Shown here: positions 26,501 through 34,941 of the stretch, in pieces | How the letters are laid out: each line of letters opens with the position of its first letter | Position numbering within the stretch: position 1 is the stretch's first letter | NCBI RefSeq assembly: GCF_014200505.1 | Contig: NZ_JACHBX010000006.1 | Location: forward strand, 248,001 to 312,000 | Origin: Massilia aurea | GTDB taxonomy: Bacteria > Pseudomonadota > Gammaproteobacteria > Burkholderiales > Burkholderiaceae_D | Direction of reading: 5' to 3' | DNA: 64,000 nt | Program-made: the position numbers and the translations under genes | Notes under the pieces: model-generated | Seen by the model: only the letters and a program-made list of their open reading frames with translations | What the model was told of the DNA's origin: nothing | Databases searched by the model: none

Positions 26501-27100
26501 GGCGTCGTAGACAGCTTGCGGTGCAGCCGCCAACTGTGTGCGCAGGCGCCACTGGGCATCGGTCATCGGATCGGCGCCGTCATCCGAGCGGGTGGCCGAT
26601 GCGCGGTGGACGAGCGCCACCAGCTTGGTGGCCCAGTCTTCTTCGATCGTGTATCGCATTGCTGCCAGCTGGGCCTCGATCACATACAGCAGGCCGCGCC
26701 GCGCCACCAGACCGTCGACAAACGGCACGCCGAAGTCGTTGCGTTCCATACTGTGGCGCTCGACGCACAGCGCCATCAGGACCGCGTCGCTCTGCGGCGT
26801 GCCGCCTGGCGTGGACTCGGCCAGCGTGCGCCAGGCCGCCTCGAAATCGGCGCGTAAGTCGGGATCGGAACCGTCGAAGTCGGGCGACTGAACGGCGCCC
26901 ACCAGGGCGCGCACCGTTTGCCAGTTGCTGTGTTCGTCGACTGCCCCGACCGGCTGCGGATGGCGGCGTGTCGCCATGGCCAGCGCACGGGTCTTGTCGG
27001 CAGGATCGTCCAGTAACAATGGTGTGTCATAGGCTGCCCAGGGCGCGACGTCGAGCGAAAAATCGGCCCCATCGCCGGTCGGGTGGTCGGTGTATTTCAT
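23516..27100 (-). CDS. DUF4132 giant protein lacking WGR (MolR-like paralog)
   Basis: A 1194-residue paralog of the gene 49 nt downstream. The two align from about PLLLDDPADKTRALA onward through the helical middle to the DUF4132 end (LPDLPKPKQTDD, RLELAMCTRRRWS), but this one has no WGR domain; its N-terminus is a short unrelated stretch. Loss of the WGR domain should remove the presumed nucleic-acid-binding part. It is the first gene of the operon, so the promoter lies in the 470 bp before it. The best start is ATG 27100 with GAGAAAG upstream. Its function is unknown. Confidence 0.85.
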   Translation of the reverse strand: MKYTDHPTGDGADFSLDVAPWAAYDTPLLLDDPADKTRALAMATRRHPQPVGAVDEHSNWQTVRALVGAVQSPDFDGSDPDLRADFEAAWRTLAESTPGGTPQSDAVLMALCVERHSMERNDFGVPFVDGLVARRGLLYVIEAQLAAMRYTIEEDWATKLVALVHRASATRSDDGADPMTDAQWRLRTQLAAAPQAVYDACAARVNAVIAGLAPACQIALALQFPDLPEMTHDVLERLCASDNEPVDAVHYLQLTATSDAALAQARAVDIDSYGTLWDWAGMTSTIVLEHGVDAVRWLAPGAAHDAAGDALTRIGTPEAIDALAAVAGKSKRALARLTTATGRWPAAAMTALARRISAQGGNSKQQSLLQPALVALVQRYPALPAALRPWLDPAAHAVLDAIGARLAGPVDAAAAHDLPPVLANIPWLQPRKKAAISLQLAPLPLTPVERWDDGEKAVILAPDAWTERRYQQELGSVEARAEGLGFERGKNTPEFHPSFKAACKAIEAGNATELVAAWDAMMTEKKKNPRWQRMWFGGNAAARLPAALGIPLWNAAAAEVACHGTLYVAATWGLPALPGVLARISSTPSEHLGIALHFGAVELGPVAARAFARVNSLRATGREWLGRFPEHAACALIAPALGKPSEARDCAAASLRYLAGSGHLALIESVAGRYDQPGVMQALRAMLDENPLDRYPAKRPALPAFWQPAGWRRPLLHSGKPLPDASLDALGTMMMFPITDGVYAGLHQVKAACTAQSLADFAWDCFASWLNASAPSRDNWALLSLGALGNDDTARKLTPFLRTWPSEGAAARAMTGLTVLAAIGSDVALMFLNGIAQKAKSRPLQDKARDKIADVAEARGLTPEELEDRITPDLGLDADGSLLLDFGPRAFKVGFDEALKPFVREWHDSAPGKRLPDLPKPKQTDDALLAGPAIERFKLLKKDARTIASQQVLRLELAMCTRRRWSTDVFAQCIAGHPLVRHLVRRLVWGVYAMPLEAIDEGHGGALRACFCVDENGAYVTAGDDPFTVPEGAEIRIGLPHALDLSAEQVAGFGQLLADYELLQPFPQLGRATHALTADERSANKLLRWKDVRVATGKVLGLSHIGWRRGSSEDGGIISTCGKDADGGRTLELTFAPGLFAGMLDEEPEQTLGEVTLGRAGRSGWGQDASLATFDTLDPIAASELIRDMEHLCA

Positions 27101-27571
27101 GGTCGCTTTCTCGGTAGTGGATTATCAAGGGCAGGCATCGTCAACGTGAGGGAGAGGTCGGCTATCCGGTCAGACGGCCCGGGCGAATCGGGTGAGGCGA
27201 GGCGGGGTGGGGCGATGCCGGAAACATGCAGGATGCATGGGTCTGGATGGCTGGAAGCGTGACGCGTGGTGCGGATCAAAGAACAAACACGATTTTTTTG
27301 TTGGGGCTCTCGTATCGCCCCATCCAAGATGTCTCTCATCCAGTCAGTCAGGTGGCTTGCATTGTTGACATTTGCTCAACGAATGGTAGCGTAATTCTGC
27401 CTGCCAGGGCGCCACGTTCCGGATCGGGAGGCGTCCGATCGCATGCAACGACGTGATGCTGGTATCACCTATTTCTATTTCTTATGATTGTCTATTAATC
27501 TCTATGATGGCCGGAGCGCGCAGGCGACGTCGCACCGTCGCGTCCCATCCCATCGAGAAACAAGGAGACCC
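27101..27571. other. Divergent intergenic region, molR-like operon / prpD operon
   Basis: About 470 bp with no convincing coding frame. It must carry the promoters for both divergent operons. I see an LTTR-type dyad (listed separately) and an AT-rich short inverted repeat AACAAA-N9-TTTGTT at 27282-27302 of unknown meaning. Confidence 0.5.
27364..27380 (+). promoter_or_regulatory. Candidate LysR-regulator operator
   Basis: GTTGA-N7-TCAAC is a dyad containing the T-N11-A pattern of LysR-type regulators. It lies about 190 bp before the MmgE/PrpD start; the LysR gene is the second gene of that operon and is the likely binder. Confidence 0.45.
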
Positions 27572-28933
27572 ATGGTCGATCACGCACATCCGAGCCAGTT
27601 GCTGGCCACCTTCGCAGCGTCCCTGCGTTATGAGCAGATTCCCGACGCCGTGCGCATGCGCACCGAAGATCTGTTCCTCGACTGGATCGGTTCCGCGCTG
27701 GCCGGTCGCACGTCACGGGCCGTGCAGACCATCGACCGCTATGCGCAGACGATGGGGCCGGGCGAAGGCCCATGCGAGGTGCTGATCTCGCGCCGGACCA
27801 CCACGCCGCTGTTCGCGGCGATGGTCAACGCGGCTGCCTCGCACGTCGCCGAACAGGACGACGTGCACAACGGCTCGGTGTTCCATCCGGGCGCTGTCGT
27901 GTTTCCGGCGGCGCTGGCCGTTGCCCAGTCGATCGGCGCCAGCGGGCGCGACCTGCTGACGGCGGCCGTGGCCGGCTACGAGGTCGGCATCCGCGTCGGC
28001 GAATTTCTTGGCCGCTCGCATTACCGCATCTTCCACACGACCGGTACGGCCGGCACGCTGGCCGCCGCGGCGGCGGCGGGCCACGTGCTCAAGCTCACGC
28101 CCGACCAGATGCTGCATGCCTTCGGCTCGGCCGGCACGCAGGCGGCGGGCCTGTGGGAATTCCTGCGCGACGCCGCCGACTCGAAGCAGTTGCACACAGC
28201 AGCCGCGGCCGCGAACGGCTTGACGTCGGCCTACCTGGCGCAGGATGGCTTTACCGGTGCATGCCGCATTCTCGAGGGTGCGCAGGGCATGGCGGCGGGC
28301 ATGTCGAGCGACGCCGATCCGGCCAAATTGACCGACCGCCTGGGCGAGCGCTGGGCGCTGGCCGAGACGTCCTTCAAATTTCACGCGTCGTGCCGGCACA
28401 CGCATCCGGCTGCCGACGCCCTGCAGCAGGTGATGCGAAGCCACGGCCTGCAACCAGAGCAGATCACGCGCGTCGTCGCGCACGTGCACCAAGGCGCGAT
28501 CGACGTGCTGGGCGCGGTCGTCGATCCGCACACGGTGCACCAGGCCAAATTCTCGATGGGGACGGTGCTGGCGCTGATCGCGCATTACGATGTAGCCGGC
28601 CTGAGCCAGTTCGAGGACCATTTCAATGCCGCGCCGATCGCGGCGTTTCGTGGCAAGGTGGGCATGGAGTTCGACGACGAAGTCGACGCCGCGTATCCGG
28701 CGCGCTGGATTGGCAAGGTCACGGTCGAGACCACCGATGGCCGGCGCCTGGCTGGCCGGGTCGACGAACCGAAGGGCGACCCCGGCAACACCTTGTCGCG
28801 CGCTGAACTCGAAGGGAAAGCGCTGCGGCTGGCACTGTTCGGCGAGGCTGCGAGCGAGGCCGAGATGCACGCGCTGGCCGAACGCATCTGGCATCTGGCG
28901 GACGCGCCCAGAGTGGGAAACCTGTTTGCCTGA
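27572..28933 (+). CDS. MmgE/PrpD family protein
   Basis: A 453-residue cytosolic enzyme of the 2-methylcitrate dehydratase / cis-aconitate decarboxylase superfamily. Typical segments are LDWIGSALAG near residue 35, the conserved AASHVAEQDDVHNGSVFHPG near 90-110 (active-site Asp and His), and FKFHASCRHTHPAADAL near 270. AAGGAG lies before the ATG. Members dehydrate or isomerise tricarboxylates and methylcitrates or decarboxylate cis-aconitate to itaconate; with a CoA-transferase and an HMG-CoA-lyase-like enzyme downstream, it probably prepares a branched C5-C7 acid. The exact substrate is not known. Confidence 0.9.
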   Translation: MVDHAHPSQLLATFAASLRYEQIPDAVRMRTEDLFLDWIGSALAGRTSRAVQTIDRYAQTMGPGEGPCEVLISRRTTTPLFAAMVNAAASHVAEQDDVHNGSVFHPGAVVFPAALAVAQSIGASGRDLLTAAVAGYEVGIRVGEFLGRSHYRIFHTTGTAGTLAAAAAAGHVLKLTPDQMLHAFGSAGTQAAGLWEFLRDAADSKQLHTAAAAANGLTSAYLAQDGFTGACRILEGAQGMAAGMSSDADPAKLTDRLGERWALAETSFKFHASCRHTHPAADALQQVMRSHGLQPEQITRVVAHVHQGAIDVLGAVVDPHTVHQAKFSMGTVLALIAHYDVAGLSQFEDHFNAAPIAAFRGKVGMEFDDEVDAAYPARWIGKVTVETTDGRRLAGRVDEPKGDPGNTLSRAELEGKALRLALFGEAASEAEMHALAERIWHLADAPRVGNLFA

Positions 28934-28986
28934 ACAGACCTGATACAGTCGTGACACTCTCGTCTCCCGCTGTATCAGCTTTTCCG

Positions 28987-29922
28987 ATGGCACTGAACAA
29001 TATTCTCAGAAGGCTGGACCTCACCAGCCTGCAGCTTTTCCTGGCAATCCACGAAGAAGGTTCACTCACCCGCGCTGCCGAGCGCGAAGCCATTGCCGTC
29101 TCGGCCGCAAGCAAGCGGCTGGCCGACATGGAGGGGGCGCTGGGCGTGGCGCTGATGGTGCGCGCGGCGCGCGGCATGACCCTGACCCCGGCCGGGGAAT
29201 CGCTGCTGACGCACGCGCGCCGCATCCTGCAGAGCGTCGACAAGATCGGCCAGGAACTGGCCGAGCACGCCCAGGGCTTGCGTGGTTACGTGCGCATGGT
29301 GGCGAACCTGTCGGCCATCGTGGAATTTCTGCCGGAGGATCTGCGCGCATTCCTGAACCTGCACGAGCAGATCCGGCTCGACCTCGAAGAGCGCCCCAGC
29401 GGCGACGTTGTCAAGGGCGTCGAAGATGGCTTTGCCGAGATCGGCATCTGCTCGGGCGATACCGATACCCGAGAACTGCACAGTCACCTGTACCGGCGCG
29501 ACCGCATCGTGCTCGTCATGCGCCATGACCATGCGCTGGCGGGGCGCGGCCGCGTCCCGTTCGCGGACACGCTCGACTTCGACCATGTCGGGCTGCATGC
29601 GGACAGTTCGATCAACAAGCGCACGCACCTGGCGTCGCGCGCCTCGGGCCGGCCATTGAAAACCCGCATCCACGTGCCTGGCTTCGATGCCGTGTGCCGC
29701 ATGGCGCAGGTGGGCATGGGCCTGGGCGTGATTCCCCATGAAGTGTTCACCGCTATCGGCCAGCCGCTGGGCCTTGTGGCTGTCGAGATTGACGAGCCAT
29801 GGGCCGAGCGCGAGCTGCGCATCGTCGTGCGGGAAGAAAAGGGCTTGTCACCGGTGACGCGGGCACTGCTCGCGCATCTGGGAGCTGCCGAAGAGCGTTC
29901 GCGGTTGACGAAGGCTCGTTGA
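28987..29922 (+). CDS. LysR-type transcriptional regulator
   Basis: A 311-residue regulator with an N-terminal winged helix (LDLTSLQLFLAIHEEGSLTRAAERE.AVSAASKRLADME) and a periplasmic-binding-like effector domain. ATG 28987 puts the helix at the usual position; a GTG 36 nt earlier is possible but lacks a ribosome site. Unusually it is inside the operon in the same direction rather than divergent. It should sense a pathway intermediate and act on the dyad at 27364-27380. Confidence 0.9.
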   Translation: MALNNILRRLDLTSLQLFLAIHEEGSLTRAAEREAIAVSAASKRLADMEGALGVALMVRAARGMTLTPAGESLLTHARRILQSVDKIGQELAEHAQGLRGYVRMVANLSAIVEFLPEDLRAFLNLHEQIRLDLEERPSGDVVKGVEDGFAEIGICSGDTDTRELHSHLYRRDRIVLVMRHDHALAGRGRVPFADTLDFDHVGLHADSSINKRTHLASRASGRPLKTRIHVPGFDAVCRMAQVGMGLGVIPHEVFTAIGQPLGLVAVEIDEPWAERELRIVVREEKGLSPVTRALLAHLGAAEERSRLTKAR

Positions 29923-29997
29923 AAAGAAACGGTTGGACGGGCAGGGCCCGTTCTCTCTATGCTGGGTCGACAAGCTACAACCATCGACGAGACCAGC

Positions 29998-31209
29998 ATG
30001 AACCTCAACAGCAGCATTCCCGACAGCGCCTTGCGCGGCGTGCGCGTCATCGAAATGGGTCAATTGATCGCCGGCCCGTTCGCTGGCAAGACCCTGGGCG
30101 AATTCGGCGCCGATGTCATCAAGATCGAGGCGCCCGGCAGTGGTGACCCGCTGCGCAACTGGCGCATGATCAAGGAAGGCACGTCGGTCTGGTGGCAGGT
30201 GCAGTCGCGTAACAAGCGCTCGATCGCCCTCGATCTGCGCAGCGCTGAAGGTCAGGACATTGCCCGCAAGCTGATCGCGGAAGCCGATGTGCTGATCGAG
30301 AACTTCCGCCCCGGCACCCTCGAAGGCTGGGGCATGGGTTGGGACGAGCTGTCCGCTCTCAATCCGGGCCTTGTGATGCTGCGCATCTCGGGCTACGGCC
30401 AGACCGGTCCATACCGCGACCTGCCAGGCTTTGGTGCCATCGGCGAGGCGATGGGCGGCCTGCGCCACCTGACGGGCGAACCGGACCGCGTGCCGGTGCG
30501 CTGCGGCGTGTCGATCGGCGACACGCTGGCAGCGCTGCACGGCACGATCGGCGTGCTGACGGCGTTGTACCACCGCAAGGTCAATGGCGGCAAGGGCCAG
30601 GTGATCGACGTCGCCCTGCACGAGGCCGTGTTCAATGTCATGGAAAGCCTGCTGCCCGAATACAGCGCCTTTGGCGCCGTGCGCGAAGCGGCCGGCAGCG
30701 CGCTGCCCGGCATCGCGCCATCGAACGCCTACCGCTGCAACGATGGCTACGTGCTCATCGCCGGTAACGGCGACAGTATCTTCAAGCGTCTGATGGCCGT
30801 GATCGGGCGCGACGACCTGGCCCACGACCCGGCGCTGGCCGACAATGCCGGCCGCGTCGTGCGTGTGGCCGAGATCGACGCCGCTATCAGCGTCTGGACG
30901 GCAACGCGCCCGATCACCGAGGTCCTCGACCTACTGGGCGGTGCCCGTGTCCCGGCCGGCAAGGTCTATACGGCCAAAGACATCGCGGAGGATCCCCATT
31001 ACCGGGCGCGCGACATGATTCTGGCCCAGTCCACGCGCGACGGCTACGATCTCGAGGTGCCGGGCGTCGTTCCCAAGTTGCTGGGCACGCCAGGCACCGT
31101 GCGCAGCTCCGCCCCGGGCCTGGGCGACGATACCGATGGCGTGCTGCGCGAACTGGGATTGAGTGAGCCGGACATCGCCGCCTTGCGCGACAAGGGCGTG
31201 GTCGCATGA
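29998..31209 (+). CDS. CaiB/BaiF (class III) CoA-transferase
   Basis: A 403-residue enzyme starting LRGVRVIEMGQLIAGPFAGKTLGEFGADVIKIE, the classic family III signature, with the catalytic Asp expected in the VSIGDTLAALHG segment (about residue 173). It moves CoA from a donor such as succinyl-CoA to a carboxylic acid. ATG 29998 is chosen because homology begins soon after; an upstream in-frame ATG is possible. Its stop overlaps the lyase start (ATGA), so transferase and lyase act on the same substrate: activation, then cleavage. Confidence 0.93.
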   Translation: MNLNSSIPDSALRGVRVIEMGQLIAGPFAGKTLGEFGADVIKIEAPGSGDPLRNWRMIKEGTSVWWQVQSRNKRSIALDLRSAEGQDIARKLIAEADVLIENFRPGTLEGWGMGWDELSALNPGLVMLRISGYGQTGPYRDLPGFGAIGEAMGGLRHLTGEPDRVPVRCGVSIGDTLAALHGTIGVLTALYHRKVNGGKGQVIDVALHEAVFNVMESLLPEYSAFGAVREAAGSALPGIAPSNAYRCNDGYVLIAGNGDSIFKRLMAVIGRDDLAHDPALADNAGRVVRVAEIDAAISVWTATRPITEVLDLLGGARVPAGKVYTAKDIAEDPHYRARDMILAQSTRDGYDLEVPGVVPKLLGTPGTVRSSAPGLGDDTDGVLRELGLSEPDIAALRDKGVVA

Positions 31210-32183
31210 ACCGGTGGAACGGCGCTGGCCGCCGCATCCACATGCAGGAAGTCGGCACGCGCGATGGCTTGCAGGCCGAGTCGGTGTTCGTACCCACCGC
31301 CGACAAGATCGGCCTGGTCAACAGCCTGTCGCGGGCCGGCATGGCCAAGATCGAAGTGACCGCCTTTGTTTCGCCCAAGGCGATTCCGGCGCTGGCCGAT
31401 GCGCAGCAGGTGATGCTTGGCATCGAGCGCGTGCCAGGTGTGATCTACAGCTCGCTGGTGCCAAACGTGCGCGGCGCCGAGCGCGCGATCGAGAGCCGCA
31501 CCGATGAGCTGAACCTGGTGATGTCGGCCAGCGAAACGCACAACCTGGCCAATCTGCGCATGACGCAGGCGCAATCGTTCCAGGGTTTGTGCGAGGTGGC
31601 CGCCCTGGCGCGACAGGCGGCGCTGGCCGTCAATATCTCGTTGTCGTGTTCGTTCGGCTGCCCGATGGAAGGCGAGGTGCCGGAAGACACGGTGCTGGCC
31701 TGGTGCGCGCGCTTCATCGACGAGGCGGGCGCCGGCGGCATCACCCTGTGCGACACGACCGGCATGGCATACCCGAGCCAGGTGGCGGCGCTGACGGCGC
31801 GTTTTCGCGCAGCCTGGCCGGATACCGAACTGAGCCTGCACTTTCACAATACCCGCGGCATGGGGCTGGCCAACGTGCTGGCCGGGATCGATGCGGGCGC
31901 CGACCGCTTCGACGCGTCGCTTGGCGGCATTGGCGGCTGCCCGTATGCGCCCGGCGCTTCGGGCAACGTCTGCACCGAAGAGGTGGTGCACGCGTTGCAG
32001 TTGATGGGTTACGACACGGGCGTCGATCTGGGCCGCTTGCTGGACGCATCGTCACGGCTACCGGCGCTAATTGGGCACGAGACGCCGAGCCAGATCGTCA
32101 AGGCGGGCCGACGGCTCGATCTGCACCGCCCCCCCAGGGATCTGGAAGCGATCAGGGAGCGCGCCGAAGCGCGCGCGGTGTAA
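31206..32183 (+). CDS. HMG-CoA lyase family protein
   Basis: A 325-residue TIM-barrel lyase. Motifs are EVGTRDGLQ near the N-terminus, LHFHNTRGMGLAN (metal-binding His pair) and GGIGGCPYAPGASGNVCTEE with the catalytic loop Cys. It cleaves a 3-hydroxy-3-methylglutaryl-CoA-like thioester to acetyl-CoA (or acyl-CoA) and a keto acid. Operon partners suggest citramalyl-CoA- or HMG-CoA-type substrates rather than leucine breakdown, because no other leucine-pathway genes are present. Confidence 0.9.
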   Translation: MNRWNGAGRRIHMQEVGTRDGLQAESVFVPTADKIGLVNSLSRAGMAKIEVTAFVSPKAIPALADAQQVMLGIERVPGVIYSSLVPNVRGAERAIESRTDELNLVMSASETHNLANLRMTQAQSFQGLCEVAALARQAALAVNISLSCSFGCPMEGEVPEDTVLAWCARFIDEAGAGGITLCDTTGMAYPSQVAALTARFRAAWPDTELSLHFHNTRGMGLANVLAGIDAGADRFDASLGGIGGCPYAPGASGNVCTEEVVHALQLMGYDTGVDLGRLLDASSRLPALIGHETPSQIVKAGRRLDLHRPPRDLEAIRERAEARAV

Positions 32184-32236
32184 ACCCAGGCCATCGCCGA
32201 TATGCAAAAAACTATTTTAATAATTCAGGAGACACC

Positions 32237-33223
32237 ATGAAATCGATCCACTCGCTGCGCATGCGCGCCAGTATGCTCGCCGTCGGCGCAGCACTTGTCA
32301 GCATCGGCGCGCATGCACAGGATACCTATCCAGCGCGCGCCATCACCCTGATGGTCTCAGCCGCGCCGGGTGGCACCACTGACCTGGCCGCGCGCATGAT
32401 CTCCGATCCGCTGTCCAAGGCATTGGGCAAACCGGTCGTCGTCGAGAACCGGCCGGGTGGGGCGGGCGCGATCGCTGCCTCGGCCGTCAAGCGGGCCAAG
32501 CCGGACGGCTATACCTTGCTGGTGCAGTACTCGGGCTTTCACGTCATCACGCCGCACGTGGTCAAGGCCGGATTCGATCCGATCAAGGACTTTACGCCGG
32601 TTGCGAACCTGATCGTGGCGCCGCAAGTGTTTGTCGTGCGGCCCGATCTGCCGATCAAGACGCTGCCCGAGCTGGTCAGCTACGCCAAGGCACACCCCGG
32701 CAAGCTCAATTACGCATCGTCCGGCAATGGCTCGCTGCAGCACGTCACGGGCGAAATGCTGAACCGGATGAGCGGCACCAATATCGCCCACGTGCCGTAC
32801 AAAGGCACGGGCCCGGCGATTACCGATCTGCTGGGCGGTAACGTCGAAATGACCTTTACGACAGCACCGCCGCTGCTGGCTCATATCCGGTCCGGCAAGC
32901 TGCGCGCCATTGCGGTGACCGGCAACGTTGCGCTGCCGAGTCTGCCCAACGTGCCGACGACGGCGACGATCAAAGGGTACGAGAAGCTGGACGTGAGCTC
33001 GTGGTTTGCCGTGTACGCGCCCGCCAACACGCCCAAGCCGATCGTGGACAAGCTGACTGGCGAGATCAAGAAAATCATGGCGACCGACGCATTCAAGCGC
33101 AAGGCGCAGGAGCAGGGTGCGTATGCGGTCTACATGACGCCGCAGGAATTGGCAGCGCATACGAGCAAGGAATATCAGACGTGGGGCAAATTTGTGAAGG
33201 ATGCGAAGATCACGGGGGAGTGA
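32237..33223 (+). CDS. TctC/Bug-family periplasmic solute receptor
   Basis: A 328-residue secreted receptor. A signal peptide ends near GAHAQD, followed by YPARAITLMVSAAPGGTTDLAARM, the Bug-family start. CAGGAGA precedes the ATG. These receptors bind carboxylates for tripartite tricarboxylate transport or sensing; no TctA/TctB membrane genes are seen here, which is common for Bug proteins. It probably captures the acid that the operon degrades. Confidence 0.93.
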   Translation: MKSIHSLRMRASMLAVGAALVSIGAHAQDTYPARAITLMVSAAPGGTTDLAARMISDPLSKALGKPVVVENRPGGAGAIAASAVKRAKPDGYTLLVQYSGFHVITPHVVKAGFDPIKDFTPVANLIVAPQVFVVRPDLPIKTLPELVSYAKAHPGKLNYASSGNGSLQHVTGEMLNRMSGTNIAHVPYKGTGPAITDLLGGNVEMTFTTAPPLLAHIRSGKLRAIAVTGNVALPSLPNVPTTATIKGYEKLDVSSWFAVYAPANTPKPIVDKLTGEIKKIMATDAFKRKAQEQGAYAVYMTPQELAAHTSKEYQTWGKFVKDAKITGE

Positions 33224-33259
33224 GGACCGTCAGCCTTCCACGTTGGGAGAACCATCAGT

Positions 33260-33298
33260 GCGATTTCCACGATGTTTACATCACAGTCTGGAAATCGC
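33260..33298. repeat. Inverted repeat at core/accessory boundary
   Basis: GCGATTTCC at 33260-33268 pairs perfectly with GGAAATCGC at 33290-33298. Inside the 21-nt loop GATG-TTTA-CATC can form a second hairpin. There is no T run. It separates the convergent GC-rich catabolic operon from the AT-rich immunity array, so it may be a terminator or a trace of an insertion boundary. Confidence 0.4.
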
Positions 33299-33318
33299 AA
33301 GCAACCTATTTCAGGTAG

Positions 33319-33924
33319 CTAGTGCGCAAACGTCGGTTCCGAAAACTCGATTTTTTGATTTCCCTGCTGAAAGGTAAAGACCAGGCGATCAGATTTCTCG
33401 TCATATCGCGTGTGAAGCGTCGTTTGATTGGGCGGAGTTCCCATTTTCAGCGGAATGGTTTCTGCAGTGATCATTGCAGCTAACACCGGCGCACTGAACG
33501 GCGACCCATCGTCAGGGTTCGAGGATTTCTTTATCAGAGCAGACATGATTGATGTCCGTTTGGACTTGTCGCTGACAGGTTCGGCTGCGTATAGGTAAGC
33601 ATATCCTCGAATACCCCTCATATGCGAACCAAACTCTTCATCCTTATGATACTTTTTGACTTCCCGCGGGAGATCAAGAGGGACGATGTTTCTGACTTGA
33701 TAGCAACATACTGGAATATAAGGCTGTTCCGTTCCGGCCATGCCAGTAAAAAGGGCAGGGGCAGTTAACTTCTTGTTTGTAAAGATATAGATGGGCCGTG
33801 CTATTACCTTGTAGTCTGCTCCCATCACGGGAATTTGTTCAAGCAAGCCCACAGCAGGAAACTCGATTGCAAGGCAGCCAAGTGAAAGCGTCGAGCAGAG
33901 AAAGCCAGTGAAGAATTTTGTCAT
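33319..33924 (-). CDS. Secreted protein, 201-aa family (putative T6SS immunity)
   Basis: A 201-residue protein with a signal peptide (cleavage near CLA/IEFP). It is clearly paralogous to the protein encoded right after the T6SS effector at 56-58 kb: they share AVGLLEQIPVMG, YKVIARPIYIF, DEEFGSHM, RGYAYLYAA and NQTTLHTRYDEKSDR. Three cysteines include an adjacent pair (CCYQV). The effector-adjacent copy is the likely cognate immunity protein, so this one at the far end of the array is probably an orphan copy. I know no Pfam name for the family. Confidence 0.75.
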   Translation of the reverse strand: MTKFFTGFLCSTLSLGCLAIEFPAVGLLEQIPVMGADYKVIARPIYIFTNKKLTAPALFTGMAGTEQPYIPVCCYQVRNIVPLDLPREVKKYHKDEEFGSHMRGIRGYAYLYAAEPVSDKSKRTSIMSALIKKSSNPDDGSPFSAPVLAAMITAETIPLKMGTPPNQTTLHTRYDEKSDRLVFTFQQGNQKIEFSEPTFAH

Positions 33925-34026
33925 GTAACAGCGTTTTTCGTCTGATGGGTCAAATATTTTAAGCCGAGAACTATACAGTCCAGTATTTGCACCTTGGCTG
34001 AGATTCCTTCAGATTTTTACTTCAGT

Positions 34027-34941
34027 TCAGTTTTTCAGCGCACCATGGATCTGTTCGACGTACATCCAGCGGCACGACCGATTGGTAAATGCGTTTCGCG
34101 CCACGAGACTTGGAGCAAGATCTTCATCAGAGATGCTGTCGTCAAAAAATGGGTCTTGCGTTAATCTTGGGTCGTTCGCGTGACGTCGGGCAAATTCGAG
34201 CATGCGGCTTTTGTTGATCCATAAATCATCCCGTCCGATGGAAGCCAGCGCTTCCAGCCCAAGCTCATTGAAGGTATTACAGTCGAGAAGAACGCCTTGT
34301 GGATTACCGGTCCAGCAGAACTGAGGCGTACCGTAGGGATCGTCGAGAGGGAGATACACCCCTGTACGAGCCGGTGTCGTGCCACTCACACCAAGGATAT
34401 CTGGGCGCAACCGAAGTGAATCCGCTCGGTCGATATCATGCTTGCACTCGGAAGCAGCGAGCATCAGACTGAAATCATCCCAGCGCCCCGCCCGTTGATG
34501 CTGACTGACCGTGTCGTCGAGCTGACGGGCGTGCCATGAGATTGCTTGAAATTGATTGTCGAAGTTATCCTGCTCATCAGGCGTCATCCAGGCCAGCGAT
34601 ATTTCTCTCAAGCTGCGCTCGCATTCGTTCGCAATGGTGATTGAAAACGAATCGCTGGCACGTTCGGTCATCTGTCCTTCGACTGAACGTTCGAAATGCA
34701 TAAGAATGGAGCAGGCATCATTGCGCCAATTTTCGGACATCTCACGTGCGCCACGCTGGGACGCGGTAATCAATGAGTTGCGGCGTTGCATTTTCGAGAG
34801 ATCGAGTGTCGGATCGACTGCAACCATCAGCCCCTGCAACTTGAGGCGAAGTTCTTTCAGGTAATCGAACGACGCATAGAGGTAGAGCAGTGTGACTTGA
34901 ATTTTTTGAGACTGACTTAACTCGAATGGAGCAGATTGCAT
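34027..34941 (-). CDS. Putative immunity protein (Imm72-like), 304 aa
   Basis: A 304-residue cytoplasmic, mostly helical protein with no signal peptide. The stretch TGVYLPLDDPYGTPQFCWTG followed by LLDCNTFNELGLEALASIGR resembles what I remember of the Imm71/Imm72 group of polymorphic-toxin immunity proteins; this is a memory-based assignment. It lies in the immunity array with no toxin next to it. Base composition is AT-rich compared with the core genes to its left. Confidence 0.55.
   Translation of the reverse strand: MQSAPFELSQSQKIQVTLLYLYASFDYLKELRLKLQGLMVAVDPTLDLSKMQRRNSLITASQRGAREMSENWRNDACSILMHFERSVEGQMTERASDSFSITIANECERSLREISLAWMTPDEQDNFDNQFQAISWHARQLDDTVSQHQRAGRWDDFSLMLAASECKHDIDRADSLRLRPDILGVSGTTPARTGVYLPLDDPYGTPQFCWTGNPQGVLLDCNTFNELGLEALASIGRDDLWINKSRMLEFARRHANDPRLTQDPFFDDSISDEDLAPSLVARNAFTNRSCRWMYVEQIHGALKN

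Noticed and set aside
19550..27100. Tandem repeat or assembly duplication of the giant DUF4132 genes
   Set aside because: The two genes are clearly paralogous but differ throughout and in domain content, so they are an old duplication and not an assembly artefact.
27282..27302. AACAAA-N9-TTTGTT as a terminator or operator
   Set aside because: A 6-bp AT stem is too weak and too common to call with confidence; it is only mentioned in the intergenic entry.
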